Below, one piece after another: positions 30,684 to 38,905 of a stretch of 64,000 nucleotides of DNA (the stretch's first letter is position 1; each line of letters starts with the position of its first letter). Below the pieces are notes generated by a model. The model was not told where the DNA came from and made no database searches. It was given only the letters and a program-made list of their open reading frames with translations. The stretch is from NCBI RefSeq assembly GCF_004348825.1, contig NZ_SMJU01000018.1, forward strand, positions 45,871 to 109,870, in the 5' to 3' direction. Source of the DNA: Arundinibacter roseus (GTDB taxonomy: Bacteria > Bacteroidota > Bacteroidia > Cytophagales > Spirosomataceae). Both the position numbers and the translations under genes were made by a program.

Positions 30684-30880
30684 AGGTTGACAAAATGAGC
30701 TGTCTTGTGTAAATTTTACCGAAAAAATGGCCTGGCCAACTGCTTTTTATAATCCAGATTAAAAGGTGGAATTAAAGAGGTAAAGTTTGCTTTCTTGAAT
30801 CTGCGATAGCATTGAAAGTGTCACCTTCATGAATTAAGAAGAAGGTGGCAAATAGGTAAAAAGAGGTGGTACTTTGTAAA

Positions 30881-30915
30881 AAAAGCGGCCAAATCTAAAT
30901 GATTTGGCCGCTTTT
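30881..30915 (-). terminator. Terminator left of the attachment site (former tRNA terminator)
   Basis: AAAAGCGGCCAAATC and its complement form a perfect 15-bp stem with a TAAAT loop; on the minus strand a T-run follows. It lies right after the tRNA 3' remnant at 30,916-30,934, so it is probably the original terminator of the host tRNA gene. Confidence 0.8.
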
Positions 30916-30934
30916 GTGGTCTCGTAGGGATTCG
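30916..30934 (-). other. Prophage left attachment site: tRNA 3'-end remnant
   Basis: The minus strand reads CGAATCCCTACGAGACCAC, which has the shape of a tRNA 3' end: end of the T loop, T-stem half CCCTA, acceptor half CGAGACC and discriminator A. No matching 5' half (GGTCTCG, TAGGG) precedes it, so the tRNA is incomplete here. A phage inserted in a tRNA 3' end leaves exactly such a tail on one side and an intact tRNA on the other, beyond 64,000. A GGTCTCG acceptor suggests tRNA-Arg, but this is a guess. Confidence 0.6.
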
Positions 30935-30964
30935 GAGAATCGCTATTTTGAACACACAAGTACC

Positions 30965-31504
30965 TCAAAATGAGCCCGCTACCATTAAGGTGCAAGGAGT
31001 GTACCCGAATTTGTGACTTGGAGTCCCAAAAAAAGGAGTTTTTGCCCCCTTTTTTGAACTGAATTTTGGATCACAAACCGGCTCTGTGGATACACCCTCA
31101 GACTTTCCCAGAGCAATTTTTAACATTTCATGCAGGTGCTCGATCTGCTCATCTTTTTTCTCGAGCTGCTCATCCTTTTTCTCCAATTGATTCGCTAGCT
31201 TAGAAAAGTTGTCCTCAAGACGTTTGATATGATCTTGCAAATAATTGTCTGGTGACTGATCTATCAAATTCGATTTTGATGAAGATGCAAACATTTCTCC
31301 TTCACCTTTTAAGAGCCACCCAGCGTTCACCTGTGGATAAATCTCACAAATGGCTTCAAGTACATCAAAACTGGGTTTATTTCGTCCATTGACAGTATTA
31401 TAAATTACTGTTGGAGACTTACCGATTGATTCGGCAAATGTCTTATGATTTTTATTTAATGAACTTATCAGCTCATTAATTCGGTGATTCACTGTTTTTT
31501 CCAT
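30965..31504 (-). CDS. Repressor-like helix-turn-helix protein with coiled coil
   Basis: 179 residues. The N-terminal 65 residues form an HTH of the XRE type (INELISSLNKNHKTFAESIG, SPTVIYNTVNGRNKPSFDVL). A coiled coil follows (about 88-135) with a tandem heptad repeat QLEKKDE. There is no LexA/S24 peptidase domain, so direct RecA-stimulated self-cleavage is unlikely. The only early gene on the minus strand, next to the attachment site and facing an operator-rich region: the expected place for a lysogeny repressor. Confidence 0.72.
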   Translation of the reverse strand: MEKTVNHRINELISSLNKNHKTFAESIGKSPTVIYNTVNGRNKPSFDVLEAICEIYPQVNAGWLLKGEGEMFASSSKSNLIDQSPDNYLQDHIKRLEDNFSKLANQLEKKDEQLEKKDEQIEHLHEMLKIALGKSEGVSTEPVCDPKFSSKKGAKTPFFGTPSHKFGYTPCTLMVAGSF

Positions 31505-31888
31505 TCCAATTATTTGATTTATAAGCTATAATAATTTGTCGAGTCAGGTAAAATCTTGAAAATCTACATGGCATAAATCCTCGTCTGGCCCTCTCTTGTT
31601 TTCCAATCGCCTCTTGCAACTAAATATTCCGATTTAGAAATATCAAAAAACTGTCATTTGGTAGACTAATGCCTGCAACACAATCAATTGCGCCATTAAA
31701 ACCTAATCACATCATCAATTTATAATCGTCTGATTATTAGCCAATTGTGAATTATTAGCAATTTAAATCTATCAAATGCTTGATTTTATAAATCATTTGA
31801 TATATTATTGCATCAACAATTGCACAATTCTACAAAGTATTTGATAGAAAATCAATGCAAATGTGCAAATGGTAAATAATACAAGGCG
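31505..31888. promoter_or_regulatory. Lysogeny control region with operator-like repeats
   Basis: 384 AT-rich bases between divergent genes. Visible are a perfect inverted repeat ATCAAATG (31771-31778) / CATTTGAT (31794-31801), a nested palindrome TGATTT-TAT-AAATCA (31781-31795), and a direct repeat ATTATTAG-CAATT at 31733 and 31751. These are good candidates for repressor and Cro-like binding sites. No clear host-type promoter box was found. Confidence 0.55.
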
Positions 31889-32140
31889 ATGGGAAAACCA
31901 AAAAACAAGCTCGGATTGCTTTATAAGCGCCAACTAAGATCTGTAAAAGCTAAGGTTTTAGAAGACCTAGCTGCCGCTGGAATTAGTCATCAGAGGTTCT
32001 ATAACTGGACAGTCAAGCCAGATCATAAGATGGTTGAAATGCCAACGATTTTGAAAACCATTATATGTAAGAATATCCCAAAAGCAGAAGAACTCTTCAA
32101 AATCAAAAACACGGCAATACCAGCACTATTCTCTGATTAG
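31889..32140 (+). CDS. Small basic protein, possible Cro-like DNA-binding protein
   Basis: 83 residues, rich in Lys, with a helix-turn-helix-like stretch (VLEDLAAAGISHQRFYNWTV). It is the first rightward gene opposite the repressor-like gene, where a Cro or early regulator usually sits. No family recognised; the role is inferred from position. Confidence 0.5.
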   Translation: MGKPKNKLGLLYKRQLRSVKAKVLEDLAAAGISHQRFYNWTVKPDHKMVEMPTILKTIICKNIPKAEELFKIKNTAIPALFSD

Positions 32141-32177
32141 GTAATTCACATGGCTTTGCCATCTACACACACAGTAA

Positions 32178-32230
32178 GGGCCTGATGCTGCAATGGAATG
32201 CATGAGGATTGAGGAGCGCAGCACAGGCCC
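32178..32230 (+). other. Imperfect hairpin between early genes
   Basis: GGGCCT-GA-TGCTGC pairs with GCAGCA-C-AGGCCC: 12 bp with a small internal loop and a 26-base apical loop. No T-run follows, so it may be a structured leader rather than a terminator. Confidence 0.4.
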
Positions 32231-32261
32231 ATTTTAAAATGAATTCAACTACATCGAGAAA

Positions 32262-32354
32262 ATGATTTACATATTCCTATACATCTTCCTATGTCTGGCA
32301 ATCCTTGCCTGGGGAAGGCAAATAGCCAAAGGACTGAATAATTCAGATCCATAA
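32262..32354 (+). CDS. 30-residue single-pass membrane peptide
   Basis: A tiny ORF from the ATG at 32262 encoding MIYIFLYIFLCLAILAWG followed by a polar tail RQIAKGLNNSDP. About 17 hydrophobic residues would span a membrane. Translation is unproven; it sits in an otherwise empty gap of the early operon. Confidence 0.35.
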   Translation: MIYIFLYIFLCLAILAWGRQIAKGLNNSDP

Positions 32355-32398
32355 TGAAAGCATTTTAGAGTCCAATTTTCAACTATACATCTAAGCAA

Positions 32399-32605
32399 AT
32401 GATCACGATTGAAAATCAATGTACCGTCCGGGTGGACGGTAGACTGGTGGGGTATATCCCTACCTCAAAATGGAACGATGCCCTACTTGCACTTGGCGCA
32501 ACCGGTGGTTTCCGAAAAGAAGCAAAGGTATATACGGCAACGCCCATGTTGCGCTATAAACCAAAGTTGGTAAAAACTCTGAAACAGTTAATGCAATGCA
32601 TTTAA
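32399..32605 (+). CDS. Small phage protein of unknown function
   Basis: 68 residues, start MITIENQCTVRVDGRLVG, basic C-terminal helix. No family recognised. Its ATG is preceded by ATCTAAGCAA, a leader motif found before several prophage genes. It overlaps the next gene by 10 bases, so the two are probably translated together. Confidence 0.6.
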   Translation: MITIENQCTVRVDGRLVGYIPTSKWNDALLALGATGGFRKEAKVYTATPMLRYKPKLVKTLKQLMQCI

Positions 32606-32928
32606 TATCCTACTACAAGGAAAAACTGGAAAATCACTACGAGCGAATGCTTGAATGTGAGGGAGATATGATTCAGGAATACCATCATCTGACGGCTATT
32701 GCACGGCTATGTCGGAAGCTTATGTTGGCTCCCAACAGCTGGCTAGTTCAAAAGGCAGAAGAACGCCGGGGAAATCAACTACCAATAAAAGCTTCACAAG
32801 TTGATCCAGGAAAAGTCACTGATATAGCTGGGCTATTTGTCTGCCCCGATTGTGGGAAAAGATTTAACTCTAAACAGGCTCGTGGAGCTCACGTCCGCTT
32901 TTGTGGGAAAGGAGGTAGTCATGAATGA
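32596..32928 (+). CDS. Small protein with C2HC zinc-finger-like C terminus
   Basis: 110 residues. A helical N-terminal half is followed by a zinc-finger-like segment FVCPDCGKRFNSKQARGAHV plus RFC, with Cys-x2-Cys and His...Cys ligands. Probably binds DNA, RNA or protein. It overlaps both neighbours (10 bases upstream; ATGA-type overlap with 32,921). Function unknown. Confidence 0.6.
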   Translation: MHLISYYKEKLENHYERMLECEGDMIQEYHHLTAIARLCRKLMLAPNSWLVQKAEERRGNQLPIKASQVDPGKVTDIAGLFVCPDCGKRFNSKQARGAHVRFCGKGGSHE

Positions 32929-33205
32929 ATACACCATCACTTCCACGCCCATTCGCTACGAAAATTTGATCCAGGGTAGATTGAAGTTCCTGATTATTGA
33001 ACAGGTTTTTTTTGATGAAAAAGTTTGCGTTGGTGACAGACTCATGATCAAAGAACGGTGCGCAATAAAGGGCGAATTCACCGGCAGATCTGCTGAATTT
33101 ATGATTACGAGCGTCGAAAAATCATTTACAATGAAAGGCTTGCATGAAGCATTTCTTGGCCTTTCGATAACGAAGATTTCAGAGAAATTGAATGGCTCAA
33201 TCTGA
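32921..33205 (+). CDS. ASCH/PUA-like (DUF3850-like) small protein
   Basis: 94 residues from the ATG at 32921, which has an unusually clear Shine-Dalgarno (GGAGGT, 32911-32916) for this phylum. The sequence fits the DUF3850/ASCH pattern: a short helix with a conserved Gly (IRYENLIQGRLKFLIIEQ), VGDRLMIKE, a FTGRSAEFMITSV strand and a final GLSI strand. Such domains are thought to bind RNA or nucleotides. A longer frame from 32837 is unlikely. Confidence 0.55.
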   Translation: MNEYTITSTPIRYENLIQGRLKFLIIEQVFFDEKVCVGDRLMIKERCAIKGEFTGRSAEFMITSVEKSFTMKGLHEAFLGLSITKISEKLNGSI

Positions 33206-33213
33206 CAATTATT

Positions 33214-33459
33214 ATGAAGCACGAAAGCAAAACAATAGGCCAAAGTCGTACCTGGGCAGCGGCCTTGTGCGGGCAATTAGAGGACTCCTCCGGATTAGAA
33301 GCATCAGCAGCGCTTTTCGTTTTTTGGGAATGGGCGGTCCGGGAATCAAAAAATAAATATCCCTGGCTGGTGTATATGCGCTGGGGATGCAGCCGGTCAA
33401 GGCTCATCAGGAAACGAGATGATGCGATGAAGGAGTATTTGAGAAAAGCAGGAAAGTGA
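33214..33459 (+). CDS. Small phage protein of unknown function
   Basis: 81 residues with a Trp-rich centre (FVFWEWAVRESKNKYPWLVYMRWG) and basic C terminus. Eight bases after the preceding gene, same operon. No family recognised. Confidence 0.5.
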   Translation: MKHESKTIGQSRTWAAALCGQLEDSSGLEASAALFVFWEWAVRESKNKYPWLVYMRWGCSRSRLIRKRDDAMKEYLRKAGK

Positions 33460-33651
33460 GTAAACGTGAGAACGGGATACTAATGTAAGGTGCTGTCTGC
33501 TTACTCAGGCATGAAGAAAGCCGCTGGAGCCCTCAGAGTGGAAATTGAATGTAGGTATTGGTGAGGCCGGGTTCGATTCCCGGAGCTTTCACAGGGTAGA
33601 GCAGAATTCTACATGAGTGCCCAAACCACGCCGGGGTAACGCCTGGCGTGG
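33458..33651 (+). ncRNA. Structured RNA candidate with a tRNA-like fold
   Basis: In the 277-base gap before the winged-helix gene. GAAAGC (33516-33521) pairs with GCTTTC (33585-33590); CCTCA (33531-33535) with TGAGG (33562-33566); and CCGGG-TTCGATT-CCCGG (33567-33583) is a perfect T arm, followed by discriminator-like A. No anticodon arm can be drawn, so it resembles a tRNA mimic or the tRNA-like part of a tmRNA more than a tRNA. Flanking stems: GAGTAA/TTACTC (33458, 33501), GTAGA/TCTAC (33596, 33608) and CCACGCC/GGCGTGG (33626-33651). No gene is seen in the gap. Confidence 0.4.
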
Positions 33652-33736
33652 GTAAGGGAAGGTTTGTTTAAAATTTTATGCAATTGTCAATTTGGTATGA
33701 ACAAAATGAAGTCACTAACCCCACTCCTACGCCTGT

Positions 33737-35200
33737 ATGCTACCCAGAATTGAGATATCAAATGTAGTACGGCGGGCCTATAAGGCCATTGATGAGCATA
33801 ACAATAGCTGCCCAATGCAAGCTGTTGAACGAAGGATTATGACAGCAGATGGCAAACCAGATGTTCAACTCATACACCGCAGGGTCGGTTTGATTCCGGA
33901 AGCAATCAGTACCACCTTCCACGCTTTGGTAACCGAGTATGTACGAAACTATAACCGCACGGCTTCCATGATGGCTGATGGAGCCTATACCAAAGATTCA
34001 CCGCCTGGTCTACGTACCAATAACGTACGTCTCGCCCCCTTTTGTCGATGCACCGATCGAACCGTCAGAAACCATCTTTCCAGGCTCCGGGAGCTGGGCT
34101 ATATCCAAACAAAATTTCATGGGACAAGGAAGGATTTTGAAGTGTGGATAAGCCCAAAATTCCTGTTTGAGCCCGAATCAGAAGCCTCTGTCAATGAGTT
34201 TAAAAATGCTCCAAAACCGCAATTTGAAGGGGAAAACCCGAAAAATTTTCCGCTTAATAGTACCTACATAGAGATAATAGAAAAAAAAGAAACAAGGAAA
34301 GTGGATATGTTGGTTGAACACGGAGAGAACGTTCAGGGACAGAGGGGTCGAGCAGAAACCACAGCTGTCGGCCAGCAACCCCTCAATACTGCCGGACGGA
34401 GAGAAGATCAAGTTGGGGGCGGCGGCGTGCGGCCCCGGCAGGCGATGACCTCCCTACGGCTACCAAAACCCACAACACCTCGTCGTAACCCTAAGGATCT
34501 CGCCCCAATGCATCTCAAAATGCTCGTTGAGTTCTGGCTTTATGCATGGCGAGTGATTTATCCGGGACGCGATTTCAATGATCAGGAGCAGGAAGCAGCC
34601 CTATACGCCATAATGGCAGGTGTTTACAACAATTTTACCGATCCACTTTCGGATGCAGAATGGCTAAACGTACAAGTCTATCAGCTGAGCAAACTTGACA
34701 AAGCCGGACGCTACTTTGATCGACACCCGGATGCCTATCGACCGGATCCATACGCAGTGGTCATCGCCGGAAAAGGCTATTTTGACAGAGAAAACCATCT
34801 CGGATTCATTGGCATTGAAGCCTGGATGAAGAAGGATAAAATTGAGCAGAAACGGCAACGAGATGCGTATGCTCACCGAAAACGCTGTGATCGATTGCTC
34901 ATTACTGCCCGTCGTGACTTCCTGAAACTACGAATGGGGCTACCACCCCGCAAAGAGGTGGCCGGCAAAACTGAACTCGGATTGTATCAATACTATGATG
35001 CTTTATTCGCAGGCCTGGGCGCCAAATACCGGGAACGTTTTGCCAAACAATATCTTGATCGCCAAACCCATAATTTTCAGTCACCACGCTTTCAGGCCGC
35101 CCAACGAACCCGCCGGGCAGGTGGAGAAGTGTCAAAGGAAGTAATTGTGTATGTTGAAAATTACATGGAAGGTGACGGTATGGGGTATTATACCGATTGA
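33737..35200 (+). CDS. Winged-helix protein, possible phage replication or regulatory protein
   Basis: 487 residues. A helical N-terminal domain contains a winged helix (about 95-140: CTDRTVRNHLSRLRELGYIQ, then a wing). A low-complexity linker rich in Gly, Arg and Gln (about 200-260) joins a helical C-terminal domain (about 265-487). Position after the early genes suggests replication initiation or gene control, but no replication family is recognised. The largest gene of the early module. Confidence 0.55.
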   Translation: MLPRIEISNVVRRAYKAIDEHNNSCPMQAVERRIMTADGKPDVQLIHRRVGLIPEAISTTFHALVTEYVRNYNRTASMMADGAYTKDSPPGLRTNNVRLAPFCRCTDRTVRNHLSRLRELGYIQTKFHGTRKDFEVWISPKFLFEPESEASVNEFKNAPKPQFEGENPKNFPLNSTYIEIIEKKETRKVDMLVEHGENVQGQRGRAETTAVGQQPLNTAGRREDQVGGGGVRPRQAMTSLRLPKPTTPRRNPKDLAPMHLKMLVEFWLYAWRVIYPGRDFNDQEQEAALYAIMAGVYNNFTDPLSDAEWLNVQVYQLSKLDKAGRYFDRHPDAYRPDPYAVVIAGKGYFDRENHLGFIGIEAWMKKDKIEQKRQRDAYAHRKRCDRLLITARRDFLKLRMGLPPRKEVAGKTELGLYQYYDALFAGLGAKYRERFAKQYLDRQTHNFQSPRFQAAQRTRRAGGEVSKEVIVYVENYMEGDGMGYYTD

Positions 35201-35243
35201 TTAAAATTTAAGCAGTTATCCATTTATAAACACATCTAAGCAA

Positions 35244-35585
35244 ATGAAAGATCGTCGATTTTTAGGACAGCAGACCTCCAAGCGTAAACCGCTGACCCAG
35301 GAGCAGAAAGATAAGCAACGAAAAATGGCCAGCTGCTACATGGTCGTTAAATTCCACGATGGCAATGAGTGGTCCAAGTGGTCCAATGAGTGGGCTCAGC
35401 CCCGGATCAGGAATATTGGCGATGCTGTAAACGAAATGTTCCGGATCATGGAGACCTATTTCAGAGGGAAGGTGCATTCTGCCGCAATCTTTGACACCAG
35501 AATTAATAAAGATACCGGGGCTGATAACAAAATCTACCAGTTCGAGAATGGGGTCTGGAAAATGGAGAAACAGTTTAACTGGTAA
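35244..35585 (+). CDS. Small phage protein of unknown function
   Basis: 113 residues, basic N terminus (KDRRFLGQQTSKRKPLTQEQK), then a compact alpha/beta region with repeated Trp (NEWSKWSNEW). Preceded by the leader motif CACATCTAAGCAAATG. The next gene starts three bases downstream. No family recognised. Confidence 0.6.
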   Translation: MKDRRFLGQQTSKRKPLTQEQKDKQRKMASCYMVVKFHDGNEWSKWSNEWAQPRIRNIGDAVNEMFRIMETYFRGKVHSAAIFDTRINKDTGADNKIYQFENGVWKMEKQFNW

Positions 35586-35588
35586 AAA

Positions 35589-35933
35589 ATGGAGCCATTA
35601 CGAATTAAGCTCAACCTGCATGAGCTCACAGATTTAAGAAATTATGTGCAAGTCGCTGAGCGAATAGCCCAAAACCCTCAGGCGCGGGAAGAACTGATTG
35701 TATTGGCCGAATTTTCTTTAAAACTGGAAGTAATGTACATCCGAGCTTCCCGAAAAACAGACAAGGGAAAATCTTACCATTACCAAATACCGGTTTCGGT
35801 TTCCAGGATTTTGCATCGAAGATTTCAACAGGAAGATATTTCGCCGGAATTACAAATGGTGTTATGCGGGATAGATTATGAATTAACGAAACGTGGATTG
35901 AAGCCCAATCCCATAAAGCCAGAGCTATTTTAA
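35589..35933 (+). CDS. Small phage protein of unknown function
   Basis: 114 residues, mostly helical, with a basic patch (YIRASRKTDKGKSYHYQIP). It follows the previous gene by three bases, so the two are co-translated. No family recognised. Confidence 0.55.
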   Translation: MEPLRIKLNLHELTDLRNYVQVAERIAQNPQAREELIVLAEFSLKLEVMYIRASRKTDKGKSYHYQIPVSVSRILHRRFQQEDISPELQMVLCGIDYELTKRGLKPNPIKPELF

Positions 35934-35947
35934 AGCTTCGGTATTTA

Positions 35948-36097
35948 ATGAAAACCAAATATTCTATGGTTGGTATCTGCGAAACATTGGAAAGTAGCCA
36001 TTTAGCCTGGTCGAAATGGTCAAGATCATGCTCCGCAGCATCAAGTGCAGCAGCTGTCCCACCAAATTATCTTTTGTTTTCGATTTTTAACACGTAA
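35948..36097 (+). CDS. Possible 49-residue protein
   Basis: A short ORF from the ATG at 35948, 14 bases after the previous gene, encoding a Ser/Ala-rich peptide (SCSAASSAAAVPPNYLLF). Codon content is not distinctive; it may be spurious. Confidence 0.25.
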   Translation: MKTKYSMVGICETLESSHLAWSKWSRSCSAASSAAAVPPNYLLFSIFNT

Positions 36098-36177
36098 ACT
36101 TTTCCATATTGCTAAACAGTCAAACGTTTTGGAAAATGGCAGGCAACTATTTAGGTATAAACCTTGCTGATGGGGTA

Positions 36178-36211
36178 GAGACTGTTTCAAATCAAATTTT
36201 GAGACAGTCTC
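36178..36211 (+). terminator. Terminator closing the early operon
   Basis: GAGACTGTTTCAAA pairs with TTTGAGACAGTCTC over 14 bp with one T-G wobble and a six-base loop, followed by a T-rich tract. It lies between the rightward early genes and the leftward gene at 36,245. Confidence 0.75.
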
Positions 36212-36244
36212 TTTCATTTTAGATTCAGAAAGTTTCAAAGCCCT

Positions 36245-36685
36245 CTACAACTTTACATTTTCAAACTCCTCTCTAAATAGCTCATATCGCTTCTGTGTAT
36301 AGAAATTAGGCTCTTCCTGCATTTCTCGTAATACCTGATACAATTCATAAATCTTACCATTGTGATCAGAAAAAAGCTTCCTACGAGAGAATGCATCACA
36401 TTTAAAGAATGCAATAACCGATTTCAATTCTTCGGGCCTCAAAGAGAAAAATAAACCAGGTTTTATATAATTACCCATTACATAAATTAGAAATGAGCCT
36501 TCAACAAATAAAATATGATTTCTTCCACGTGGGCCCCCAAATGACAATTTTCTTCTCATGAAGCCTGGATCAAAACCTCTATCCTTCATTTGCTTCGCAT
36601 ATCCAGGATAGGGTATATGCGTAGTATCAACAAAATCATTCTTTAACAAGATTTCACATAATGCCTCTGATGCTCTATATTCCAT
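36245..36685 (-). CDS. Unknown protein, minus-strand gene inside the prophage
   Basis: 146 residues from the ATG at 36685 (a TTG at 36709 would add eight). No family recognised; the segment GFDPGFMRRKLSFGGPRGRNHILF looks conserved in style, and the C terminus is helical. Besides the repressor-like gene, the only leftward prophage gene. It is AT-rich compared with the late genes, flanked by terminators, and looks like a moron that is probably expressed in the lysogen. Confidence 0.5.
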   Translation of the reverse strand: MEYRASEALCEILLKNDFVDTTHIPYPGYAKQMKDRGFDPGFMRRKLSFGGPRGRNHILFVEGSFLIYVMGNYIKPGLFFSLRPEELKSVIAFFKCDAFSRRKLFSDHNGKIYELYQVLREMQEEPNFYTQKRYELFREEFENVKL

Positions 36686-36900
36686 TTGGGAAGGGTTAAA
36701 ACATCCCAATTTTAAAAAAAATCCATCAAATATGACTGAACACCTTCATTATCAAATAATTAAATTGCTAACTAGCCATTTGATTCTAATTGCATCAAAT
36801 ATTAACTTAGTGATTCCAATAAAATACAATTCTTCAATAGTTATTTTCATCTCCATAAGACCAAAATCATTTGTAACCCCTCCACCTCCCTACTTAGGCG

Positions 36901-36925
36901 CCCTCCCAAAACGGGAGGGTTTTTT
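36901..36925 (+). terminator. Terminator upstream of umuD
   Basis: CCCTCCC, loop AAAAC, GGGAGGG and six T. It insulates umuDC from rightward transcription. Apart from it, 36,710-37,010 is AT-rich and shows no gene or recognised SOS box. Confidence 0.75.
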
Positions 36926-37010
36926 GGTCTTTAGACAAAAAAATTACAGATATATGTTTTATTTTTATTATAGTTGCAGAAATTATAATATAATTAAAAT
37001 ATATTTTAGA

Positions 37011-37412
37011 ATGACTGATACCTACAAAATAAGTCTGCCGTTGTACACCTGCCCAGTTATGGCTGGTTTCCCGTCTCCTGCGGACGATTATGTTGAGTTG
37101 GAACTCAACCTTAATGAATACCTCATTCAGAACCCTGCGGCCACATTTTGCGTACGGGTAAAAGGTAATAGTATGGAAGGTGCCAACATCAAAGCTGGCG
37201 ATATCCTGCTTGTCGATCGTTCAAAGCCTGCTGTTTCAGGAAGTGTGGTTGTAGCGGTCCTGGAAGGTGAATTTACAGTTAAACGATTAGCATGGACTGA
37301 GAAAGGCACTTATCTCATACCTGAACATCCAGGTTACGAGCCAATTTATATTCCAGAGGATTCTGAATTTCAGATTTGGGGAGTGGTCACCTATACAATA
37401 CATAAGCAATAG
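37011..37412 (+). CDS. umuD: UmuD-like S24 peptidase (DNA polymerase V accessory protein)
   Basis: 133 residues. The self-cleavage region [12 protein letters not shown] (cut expected between Ala18 and Gly19), catalytic serine in [20 protein letters not shown] and catalytic lysine in FTVKRL match UmuD. The processed form joins UmuC to form an error-prone polymerase after DNA damage. The frame is open further upstream (to 36732) but that part is unlike UmuD. UmuC starts two bases after its stop. Confidence 0.9.
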   Translation: MTDTYKISLPLYTCPVMAGFPSPADDYVELELNLNEYLIQNPAATFCVRVKGNSMEGANIKAGDILLVDRSKPAVSGSVVVAVLEGEFTVKRLAWTEKGTYLIPEHPGYEPIYIPEDSEFQIWGVVTYTIHKQ

Positions 37413-37414
37413 GC

Positions 37415-38674
37415 ATGTACGCATTAATAGATTGCAATAATTTCTACGCCAGTTGCGAACGGGTGTTCAATCCTAAGATTAATGGAAAGCCCATTGTTGT
37501 ACTTAGCAACAACGATGGATGCGTCATTGCCCGCTCAAATGAGGCAAAGGCACTTGGAATAGAAATGGGTACGCCAGGCTTTCTGAATGAGGAGCTATTC
37601 CAAAAGAACAATATTCATGTCTATTCTTCAAACTATGCGTTGTACGGGGATATGTCAGCTCGGGTAATGCAAGTATTATATTCTATGGTCCCAGCTATGG
37701 AAATATATTCCATTGATGAAGCATTTGTGGAACTTGGAAACATGCCTTACACAAATGTCACAGAACTGGCCCTAAACATAAAAAATACTATTTTTCAGTA
37801 TACTGGTATTCCTGTATGCATTGGCATTGCGCCTACGAAAACACTTGCAAAAATTGCCAATCGCTTTGCAAAAAAGCGTTCAGATAATGGAGTGTATATC
37901 ATTGGGAATGAAACCATTCGGGAGTATACTTTATCCCAGACCCAGGTAGATGATGTTTGGGGAGTTGGAAGACAGTACGCCAATTTACTCCGGGAGTATA
38001 ACATCAATACAGCACTGGAACTGGCTAACGCTAACTTAAATTGGATCAAAAAGCACATGAGCATAGTAGGTGAGCGCATGGTACGTGAATTGTGCGGCCA
38101 GTCATGTTATCAACTTGATGATCAGCCACAGCCTAAAAAAGGCATTTGTACCTCAAGATCCTTTGGCCATCCAGTTACCGAATTTAAAGTTTTGGAAGAA
38201 GCCGTTGCGACATTTGCAGCTAGATGTGCAGAAAAACTCCGAAGGCAAAACTCAGCTGCAAATTTGATTCACGTTTTTGTATTTACAAACCGCTTCCGCA
38301 CTGATCAGCCACAATACCATGGCAACCGAGTTATACAGTTTCCCGTTGCGTCAAATTCTTCTATTGAAATGATTGCCTATGCTTTGAAAGCATTGAAAAT
38401 TATATTTCGTGAAAAGTATAATTATAAAAAGGCTGGTGTAATGGTGAGCGGAATTGTACCAGAGGGGCAAATTCAAACGGATCTTTTTGCATTCGACGAA
38501 AAAAAACGTGCAATTGATCGTAAAGCAATGATGGCGCTTGATAAGTTAAACCGTCGCATGGGTCGTGATTCTATAAAAGTTGCAAAAATGGGTTATGATC
38601 GAAGTTGGCATCTCAAGCAAGAAAGGAGGTCGAGACGGTACACAACACGCTGGGAAGAACTGCTCGAAGTATAA
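37415..38674 (+). CDS. umuC: UmuC-like Y-family DNA polymerase
   Basis: 419 residues, typical UmuC length. Catalytic residues of the palm are in [18 protein letters not shown] and [10 protein letters not shown]; the fingers ([15 protein letters not shown] helix-hairpin-helix) and little-finger regions follow. A clamp-binding motif QTDLF is present near residue 354. It performs translesion synthesis and would raise mutation rates of host and phage. A terminal two-gene operon with umuD. Confidence 0.93.
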   Translation: MYALIDCNNFYASCERVFNPKINGKPIVVLSNNDGCVIARSNEAKALGIEMGTPGFLNEELFQKNNIHVYSSNYALYGDMSARVMQVLYSMVPAMEIYSIDEAFVELGNMPYTNVTELALNIKNTIFQYTGIPVCIGIAPTKTLAKIANRFAKKRSDNGVYIIGNETIREYTLSQTQVDDVWGVGRQYANLLREYNINTALELANANLNWIKKHMSIVGERMVRELCGQSCYQLDDQPQPKKGICTSRSFGHPVTEFKVLEEAVATFAARCAEKLRRQNSAANLIHVFVFTNRFRTDQPQYHGNRVIQFPVASNSSIEMIAYALKALKIIFREKYNYKKAGVMVSGIVPEGQIQTDLFAFDEKKRAIDRKAMMALDKLNRRMGRDSIKVAKMGYDRSWHLKQERRSRRYTTRWEELLEV

Positions 38675-38770
38675 TACCTATTGCATAATTATTTTTTATA
38701 CAAATAGGGCTTTATATAAATAAAATGATATATTGAAGAGTATTGGTAGCAAAAATGAATAGGGCCTTGT

Positions 38771-38805
38771 GAGAAGGCCAGGTATCAGTGATGCCTGGCC
38801 TTCTC
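38771..38805 (+). terminator. Long hairpin after umuC
   Basis: GAGAAGGCCAGGTATC pairs with GATGCCTGGCCTTCTC over 16 bp with one wobble and a three-base loop. No T-run follows, so it may act by another route or be a DNA-level signal. Confidence 0.6.
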
Positions 38806-38905
38806 AATGATTCAAATACAGAAATTTAAGGGTTGGCTCCACTCAGTAAAAATAAGTAACTAGTACTTTGGCCGGGGCTAATTTACTATTTTTTCCTTAG
38901 AAGCG

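Noticed and set aside
30965..31888. Toxin-antitoxin pair
   Set aside because: The two divergent genes look like repressor and Cro-like regulators; neither resembles a known toxin.
33516..33591. A normal tRNA gene
   Set aside because: The T arm and most of the acceptor stem fit, but no D arm or anticodon arm can be drawn and position 8 is not T; kept only as a tRNA-like RNA.
33458..33736. Retron or diversity-generating element
   Set aside because: No reverse transcriptase gene is anywhere in the window, and no template/variable repeat pair was found.
36732..37010. N-terminal extension of umuD
   Set aside because: The open frame includes a terminator and unlike-UmuD sequence; the ATG at 37011 gives the normal UmuD length.
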